A stretch of 47,022 nt of DNA from Bifidobacterium breve (lineage in GTDB: Bacteria; Actinomycetota; Thermoleophilia; Solirubrobacterales; Solirubrobacteraceae): NCBI GenBank assembly GCA_945881845.1, contig CAMCVN010000016.1, forward strand, positions 1-47,022. Direction: 5' to 3'. Shown piece after piece: positions 42,686-47,022 of this stretch. The notes under the pieces were generated by a model. The model was not told where the DNA came from, did not search any database, and was given only the letters and a program-made list of their open reading frames with translations. Both the position numbers and the translations under genes were made by a program. The first letter of the stretch is position 1. Each line of letters starts with the position of its first letter.

Positions 42686-43536
42686 CGTCGCACCCGCGCC
42701 ACGCGACGGACCGCCAAGACGGCGACGACCTGCAGCACTGCAGCCAGCAGCAGCAGCGCGCGCGGCAGTGCCAAGCTGAAGATCGCTGCCAGCGCCCCGG
42801 GGGCAAGCAGCCCAAAGATCAGCGCGCCAACGAGCGGCATCGCCAGCACAATCCTCGCCGTCAGTCGCGCCTGGGCGCTGGCGGCACGAGCTTCGCGCAG
42901 CGCTCGGCCGATGCTGTCGAGATCGCCAGCCAGCTCACGCAGCAGCCGCGCCAAGTCTCCCCCGCTCCGTCGCTGCAGCTGAATGGCGGCGATGATTGCC
43001 TCCCATGGCCCTTCTCCGCAGCGCAGCCGCATCGCCTCCAGCGCGTCGTCGGGACTGAGCCCAATCGCGATCGACGCGGCAACCTCACCGAGCGCCGCTC
43101 GCGTCTGTTCAGCAACAGCTCCTTCGTTGGCGGCACTGCCGATCGCTGCACTGAGCGAGCGACCTGAGCTAAGCGCAGCTGCGATCGCCCGCGCAGCTGG
43201 CGCCGCGTCGTGGTTAACACGCGCCCGCCAGCGTCGCTGCCGCGTACGGATCAGAAGAAGCGCCGCGAGCGGGCTGCAGGCAGCCAACAGCAGTGCTGGC
43301 GCGGCGCCCAGCAGCGACCAACCAAGCAGCGTCGCCACCGCCGCGGCAAGCAGCGTTAGACGGCGACGCTCTGCCACCTGAGCGCCGCGGCCATCGCTGC
43401 CGGCCGCCTGTGCCGGGGCTATCAGTGCGGCTAGAGCGCGCAGCAGCGAGACGCGTTCAAGCCCGGCGAGAAGCTCCCAACCAACGATCGCCGTCAATCC
43501 ACCGGCGAGCCCAGCAATTACTGCCGCCGCGCTCAC
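42682..43536 (-). CDS. tadB: Tad pilus assembly platform protein TadB-like (T2SSF domain)
   Basis: The protein has 284 residues with hydrophobic segments near 2-20, 63-96 and 230-275. The T2SSF domain shows PAARAIAAALSSGRSLSAAI and a central GGDLARLLRELAGDLDSIGRALRE. It pairs with TadC. The start overlaps the tadA stop and the end overlaps tadC, both by 4 nt. The order A-B-C supports the assignment over general secretion GspF. Confidence 0.85.
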   Translation of the reverse strand: MSAAAVIAGLAGGLTAIVGWELLAGLERVSLLRALAALIAPAQAAGSDGRGAQVAERRRLTLLAAAVATLLGWSLLGAAPALLLAACSPLAALLLIRTRQRRWRARVNHDAAPAARAIAAALSSGRSLSAAIGSAANEGAVAEQTRAALGEVAASIAIGLSPDDALEAMRLRCGEGPWEAIIAAIQLQRRSGGDLARLLRELAGDLDSIGRALREARAASAQARLTARIVLAMPLVGALIFGLLAPGALAAIFSLALPRALLLLAAVLQVVAVLAVRRVARVRR

Positions 43537-44669
43537 TTCGCCGTGCGCTGCGCCGAGTAGATCGTCTCCGTTCGTAGCTCGCCCTCTGCTGCGACGACGC
43601 GGTCGACCTGCGCCACGCGGCGCACTCCCGCGCTGTCGCGCAGCTGCAAGACGACAAGGTCGATCGCCTCCGCAACCTGAGCTCGGATTGCGGCGTGCGG
43701 AAGCCCTACGTCGGCCATCAGCGCGAGCGTCTCCAGGCGCCGCAGCGCCTCGGCCGGCGAGCCTGCATGGATCGTCGTAAGCGACCCGTCGTGACCGGTT
43801 GCCAGCGCGATCAACATGTCGAGCGCCTCGGCGCCGCGAACCTCGCCAACGATAATTCGGTCGGGGCGCATCCTCAGCGCGTTGCGAACCAACATCCGGA
43901 TTGTCACCTCGCCGCGACCCTCGATGCTGGCCGGTCGTCCTTCGAGGCGTACGACGTGCCGAAGAGCTAGGCGAAGCTCCGCCGTATCCTCAATCGTTAC
44001 GACGCGCTCATCGTCGCCGAGCAACCCGGCTATTGCCGCCAGCGTCGTCGTCTTTCCGGAGCCGGTGCCGCCGCAGACGAGGATGTTGAATCTGCGCTCG
44101 ATCGCATCGCGAAGCAGATCGGTCAGCTCGGGCGTCCAGGAACCAAGCTCAACGAGCTGGCTGGCGGAAAGCCCGCGCGGGCGAAAGCGTCGGATGCTGA
44201 GCGCTGGCCCATCGACCGCCAACGGCGGCAGCACGACGTTTACGCGCGAGCCGTCGGGCAGGCGCGCGTCGCAGAGTGGCTCGGCTTCATCTACTCGCCG
44301 GCCAGCCGGAGCCAGCAGCCGCTCGATCGTCAACCGCAGCTGATCCTCACTCTCGAAGCGGGCATCGGTTTCCATCAAGCGGCCGCCGCGTTCAACCCAA
44401 ACGGGATTGGTCCCACTGACGAGGATTTCGTCAACCCCCGGGTCACGCAGCAGCAGCTCGAGCGGCCCAGCTCCGAGCGCCCGCTCGGCGATCCGCTGCG
44501 CGATTAGTGCCCGGCTCTCGGCGCTTAGTGCTGCCCCGCGCCGGTCCACTATTCCAGCAAGCTGCGCCGTCAAGTCAGCGGCCAGATCCCCGCCGCGAGC
44601 CTGCTCGAGCAGCAACGAGTGGAAGCTCGCGGCAATCTGGTCGATCAGATCAACCTCATCGGCGCTCAT
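43533..44669 (-). CDS. tadA: Tad pilus secretion ATPase (TadA/CpaF)
   Basis: This is a hexameric ATPase that powers Flp/Tad pilus assembly. It has 378 residues. Walker A is CGGTGSGKTTT at 199-209, and the Walker B region MRPDRIIVGEVRGAEALDML includes the Glu. The His box GHDGSLTTIHAGSPAEALRRLE follows. The N-terminal part contains the CpaF-type DEILVSGTNPVWVERGG. It is co-translated with cpaB and tadB through ATGA overlaps. Confidence 0.95.
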   Translation of the reverse strand: MSADEVDLIDQIAASFHSLLLEQARGGDLAADLTAQLAGIVDRRGAALSAESRALIAQRIAERALGAGPLELLLRDPGVDEILVSGTNPVWVERGGRLMETDARFESEDQLRLTIERLLAPAGRRVDEAEPLCDARLPDGSRVNVVLPPLAVDGPALSIRRFRPRGLSASQLVELGSWTPELTDLLRDAIERRFNILVCGGTGSGKTTTLAAIAGLLGDDERVVTIEDTAELRLALRHVVRLEGRPASIEGRGEVTIRMLVRNALRMRPDRIIVGEVRGAEALDMLIALATGHDGSLTTIHAGSPAEALRRLETLALMADVGLPHAAIRAQVAEAIDLVVLQLRDSAGVRRVAQVDRVVAAEGELRTETIYSAQRTAK

Positions 44670-45322
44670 CGCGCCGCCGCTGGCGGCCGTGGCAGCGCGC
44701 GCAGCTCCCGCGCCGCGCTCTGTGCCTCTGCCAGCAGCACCGCCTGCTGAAGGCTCACTCGCAGTGCCAGCGCAACCCGCGGCAGTCCAGCACTTGCCCC
44801 TTCGGCAACGGCGGACGCTGGCGCAGCTTCGACGACCTCTGCGTCGCGAAGACCAATCCGCGTTGTCGCAGAGCCATTGGCGGAGTCGCGCGTGATCAGC
44901 AGATCGATGCGACTGCCGGGCGGGATCTCGCTGGCATCGCCGACGACGATCACGCGGGCCAGCCGCTCGCCCGCGGCGGAAGCGACCAGCGCCGTATCGG
45001 CGCCAGAACCAGAGCCCTGCAAGAGCGCTGGTTGAAGATCGGTCCCCGCCGGAATCGCGACCGCGGCGCGGGCGCCAATCAGCTCACCAGCGTTCGCGAA
45101 TGATTGCTCGGGAGCAAACCTCCGGGGCAGCTCGCGCAGCGCCAGCATCGACGCTTCGACCGATTGGCCACGGCCGATCGGCCGAACCGTCACGACAACT
45201 TTGACCGAGCTGCCGACGCGGCTCTCAATCTCCGCCTCGCGGCCCGAGACCTCTGACGCGGCTAACGCGCCGAGCAGCAGAGCGAGGCCACCTAGTAGGA
45301 GAGCGCGCCGGCGCCGACTCAC
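44666..45322 (-). CDS. cpaB: Flp pilus assembly protein CpaB-like (SAF domain)
   Basis: At 218 residues, the protein has a basic start, one membrane segment at about 7-22, and then a SAF-type domain containing VVVTVRPIGRGQSVEASMLALRELP and IGARAAVAIPAGTDLQPALL. PPGSRIDLLI in the second half is typical of RcpC/CpaB. This protein usually sits in the envelope and helps pilus exit. It overlaps the response regulator gene by 4 nt. A tadZ/cpaE gene, usually found next to it, is absent. Confidence 0.85.
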   Translation of the reverse strand: MSRRRRALLLGGLALLLGALAASEVSGREAEIESRVGSSVKVVVTVRPIGRGQSVEASMLALRELPRRFAPEQSFANAGELIGARAAVAIPAGTDLQPALLQGSGSGADTALVASAAGERLARVIVVGDASEIPPGSRIDLLITRDSANGSATTRIGLRDAEVVEAAPASAVAEGASAGLPRVALALRVSLQQAVLLAEAQSAARELRALPRPPAAAR

Positions 45323-46080
45323 GCCGCCAGCGCAATCTCCTCGCGCAGATCATGTTCGTCAATCAACGCAGGCGCATCAACAAGCCGATAGCCGACGCCC
45401 CAAACATTGACTACGTAACGCCCACCTCTTGCGCCCAGCTTGCGGCGTAGGCGGCAGGCGTGGGAATCCAACGTGCGCGTCGTCCCAACCGTGCGGCGGC
45501 CCCAGACCGTGCGCAGCAGTTCAGCTTTTGTGAAGACCCGCGTTGGGTCGGCGGCGAGCACACGCAGCAGCGCGAACTCCTTCGCACTGAGCTCCAACAC
45601 AGAGCCGGCCAGCAGCGCGGTCCGCGACGAAGTGTCGAGCTCAATGTCAGCGACCCGTAGCCGACCGCCAGAGCGACTGCGGTCGGCGCGGCGAAGCAAC
45701 GCCTCGACGCGACAGCGCAGTTCGCGGTAGCTAAACGGCTTCTCGACGACATCGTCGGCTCCCCGCTCGAACCCACGGACGCGGTCAAGCTCACCGCAAC
45801 GGGCGCTAAGCAGCATCACCGGCACCTGCGGGTCGATCCGACTGGCAACGCCATCGGCCTCGCGCACATGGCTTATCAGATCAAGCCCCGACGAATCGGG
45901 CAGATCGATATCGATCAGTGCGAGATCGGGATAGCTGGTCTCTAGGTGACGTATTCCGTCACGAACACAGTCGGCAACGAGCATGTCGTAACCGTCGGCG
46001 GTGAGATGGTCGGCGAGGAAGGTGCGCGTGGCGTCATCTTCTTCGATTAGGAGGATCGTGGCTCGGTCTCGATTGATCAT
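45319..46080 (-). CDS. OmpR/PhoB-family response regulator heading the tad operon
   Basis: The protein has 253 residues. The receiver domain (about 8-125) has acidic residues E13, D15 and D16, the phospho-acceptor D57 in ALIDIDLPDSSG, S92 and K114 in EKPF. The winged-helix DNA-binding domain (about 140-240) has ELSAKEFALLRVLAADPTRVF and ends with RYVVNVWGVGYRL. A slightly long loop before beta-4 (READGVASRIDPQ) is unusual. No histidine kinase gene is in the window. It overlaps cpaB by 4 nt, so it is co-expressed with the pilus genes and may regulate them. Confidence 0.92.
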   Translation of the reverse strand: MINRDRATILLIEEDDATRTFLADHLTADGYDMLVADCVRDGIRHLETSYPDLALIDIDLPDSSGLDLISHVREADGVASRIDPQVPVMLLSARCGELDRVRGFERGADDVVEKPFSYRELRCRVEALLRRADRSRSGGRLRVADIELDTSSRTALLAGSVLELSAKEFALLRVLAADPTRVFTKAELLRTVWGRRTVGTTRTLDSHACRLRRKLGARGGRYVVNVWGVGYRLVDAPALIDEHDLREEIALAA

Positions 46081-46164
46081 GCTCGCTATAGGGCGCGTTG
46101 CGTGACTATTCCCCCCCACCCACGGGGCCGGCGCGTCAACCGCCGCGGCGCCTAGGATGAAGCA
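46081..46164. promoter_or_regulatory. Divergent region between the response regulator and the repeat membrane protein
   Basis: These 84 nt should carry the tad operon promoter (minus strand) and that of the plus-strand membrane protein. On the minus strand a TATAGC close to the start and a G-rich run (GTGGGTGGGG) were noted but give no convincing promoter. On the plus strand TAGGAT lies 6 nt before the GTG. Confidence 0.4.
46153..46158 (+). promoter_or_regulatory. Candidate -10 box (TAGGAT) for the repeat membrane protein
   Basis: TAGGAT matches TAnnnT and is 6 nt from the GTG at 46165. The AGGA inside it could instead act as a ribosome binding site, so leaderless initiation is not certain here. 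Confidence 0.35.
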
Positions 46165-46791
46165 GTGCCTAACAACCGTCTCTTCGGGCCGCTGCTGGCA
46201 ATCGTCGGCGGCGTCGCGTTCTTTGTCATCTCGCTGATGCCTTGGTACCAAGTTGACCTTGCCAAGATCTCGGTCGGCTCAAAGTTTGCCGCGCAGTACG
46301 CGAAGCAGGCAGATCTGGCAACAAGCGCCAACGCTTGGGAGCCATGGGGATTCGGCAGCGACATCTTGATGCTGATTGTGATTCTCGGTTCGATCGGGCT
46401 TGGGGCTGCGCTGATCGCTGGCGGCAGCCGCGCCGTCGCCATGGGAGCGGCACTACTCGCGCTCGGTGTGATCGGCACGCTGCTTGTGCTGCTGCACATC
46501 CTCAGCGGCCCGCAGCCGAACGAGATCGTTGACGTTCAGCCGATCGCTTGGCTCGGCGCGCTCTCGACGATCCTGATCCTCGTCGGCGGCTACCTCAGCT
46601 TCGATTACGCGCAGCACGGTGCGCCGCAGCAGCCGAAGCCCAAGGCCAAGGCCAAACCGCAGGCCAAACTGCAGGCCAAACCGCAGGCCAAACCGCAGGC
46701 CAAACCGCAGGCTCCGAAGCAGCCGGGGGCTCAGCGACGACCGAGCCCTTCCAGCCGCGCCGGCGTCTGGGATGACGCCGACTTCGAATAG
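46165..46791 (+). CDS. Membrane protein with four hydrophobic segments and a Lys/Pro/Gln/Ala repeat tail, function unknown
   Basis: It has 208 residues. Hydrophobic segments are at about 6-27, 65-88, 91-112 and 126-147, with a periplasmic-type loop between the first two containing WYQVDLAKISVGSKF. The C-terminal 60 residues are low in complexity: QPKPKAKAK followed by five AK(P/L)Q units, then a short end GVWDDADFE. I recognise no functional family. It starts at GTG. The repeat is encoded by a 12-bp tandem array, which may vary in copy number. It is divergent from the tad operon. Confidence 0.8.
   Translation: MPNNRLFGPLLAIVGGVAFFVISLMPWYQVDLAKISVGSKFAAQYAKQADLATSANAWEPWGFGSDILMLIVILGSIGLGAALIAGGSRAVAMGAALLALGVIGTLLVLLHILSGPQPNEIVDVQPIAWLGALSTILILVGGYLSFDYAQHGAPQQPKPKAKAKPQAKLQAKPQAKPQAKPQAPKQPGAQRRPSPSSRAGVWDDADFE
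46651..46710 (+). repeat. 12-bp in-frame tandem repeat, five copies
   Basis: The unit GCCAAACCGCAG occurs five times in a row (second copy with CTG in place of CCG) and encodes Ala-Lys-Pro-Gln. As the unit is a multiple of three, copy-number change would alter the length of the tail without breaking the frame. Confidence 0.9.
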
Positions 46792-46947
46792 AGCCGCCAA
46801 CCGCGCCATTGAGCACCGGCCAAATTCCCGCTCTATGCGGGAAAATCTGAAATATCCCGTTCAGCAGGGGCGTATTACAGGGATCGGTCGTACGATCCCG
46901 ACGGGTCCTTTGCCCTCCGGCTTGGACCCTCTCTATTTGTGGACTCA
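46792..46947. promoter_or_regulatory. Intergenic region with two inverted repeats
   Basis: The 156 nt hold TTCCCGC/GCGGGAA (46825-46831 and 46837-46843, 5-nt loop) and GGGATCG/CGATCCC (46881-46887 and 46894-46900, 6-nt loop). The first could be a weak terminator of the upstream gene, although no T-run follows. The second lies about 47 nt before the next start and could be an operator. A TATTTG sits about 8 nt before the next ATG. Confidence 0.4.
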
Positions 46948-47022
46948 ATGAACCCCTCCATCCGCGGAAATTACGACTCCGGCGAAGACTTCGTCCTCGA
47001 GTACGGTGAGCTTCGCTTCACC
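46948..47022 (+). CDS. Start of an unidentified gene, cut by right edge
   Basis: An ATG at 46948 opens 25 codons reaching the right edge, beginning MNPSIRGNYDSGEDFVLEYG. There is no in-frame stop and the composition matches coding DNA. I do not recognise a family from so short a stretch. It follows 156 nt with two inverted repeats. Confidence 0.5.
   Translation, partial: MNPSIRGNYDSGEDFVLEYGELRFT

Noticed and set aside
46651-46710. CRISPR-like repeat
   Set aside because: The 12-bp units are directly adjacent without spacers and are in frame inside a coding sequence, so this is a coding tandem repeat.

Overview
The window reads as a chromosomal core segment of a high-GC, Gram-positive-type actinobacterium. 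No mobile element, rRNA, tRNA or CRISPR array was seen. The evidence is the dcw (division and cell wall) cluster in the order mraZ-rsmH-ftsL-ftsI-murE-murF-mraY-murD-ftsW-murG-murC-ftsQ-ftsZ without ftsA, a MurE with the DNPR motif of meso-diaminopimelate enzymes, and the actinobacterial blocks scpA-scpB-rluB-cmk-der and priA-def-fmt-rpe-rib. PriA keeps full helicase and zinc motifs, which many mycobacterial and Streptomyces homologues lack. I therefore lean to a deep-branching class such as Thermoleophilia (Solirubrobacterales-like). That placement is an inference, not a measurement.

Layout from left to right; most genes are on the minus strand, so transcription runs right to left. (1) 1-4508: a DAK2/FakA-like kinase cut by the left edge, rpmB, a small membrane protein, and the riboflavin operon ribD-ribE-ribBA-ribH. 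(2) 4541-9209: a four-gene surface-glycan cassette (GT-C membrane glycosyltransferase, GT2 glycosyltransferase, SAM methyltransferase, flippase) lying between rpe and ribD. (3) 9135-13541: priA-def-fmt-zinc-ribbon-rpe. (4) 13615-14103: a PH-domain membrane protein on the plus strand. (5) 14104-26993: metK, der, cmk, the aromatic block aroA-tyrA-aroF-aroH, rluB, scpB-scpA, an MFS transporter, trpS and gcvH, with rlmN on the plus strand. (6) 27007-41618: the dcw cluster. (7) 41840-46080: a response regulator, cpaB and tadA-tadB-tadC as one overlapping operon. (8) 46165 to the right edge: a membrane protein with a 12-bp tandem repeat, then the start of an unidentified gene.

Coding density is very high. 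Many neighbours overlap by ATGA, GTGA or TGATG, so several long transcripts are expected. Three convergent gene pairs touch or overlap at their 3' ends. FtsW and murG overlap by 86 nt on the same strand.

The most notable non-coding signal is a TAnnnT hexamer 6-10 nt upstream of about fifteen start codons that mostly lack a clear Shine-Dalgarno sequence. This is the arrangement expected of leaderless actinobacterial promoters. The mraZ promoter is different: TTGACA-N16-TAGTAT with TGGG repeats across it, as expected for MraZ autoregulation. I saw no wholly new defence or mobile system. The less ordinary parts are the glycan cassette, the response-regulator-led partial Tad locus, the FtsL-like protein with a long acidic tail, and the structured ftsQ-ftsZ intergenic region.
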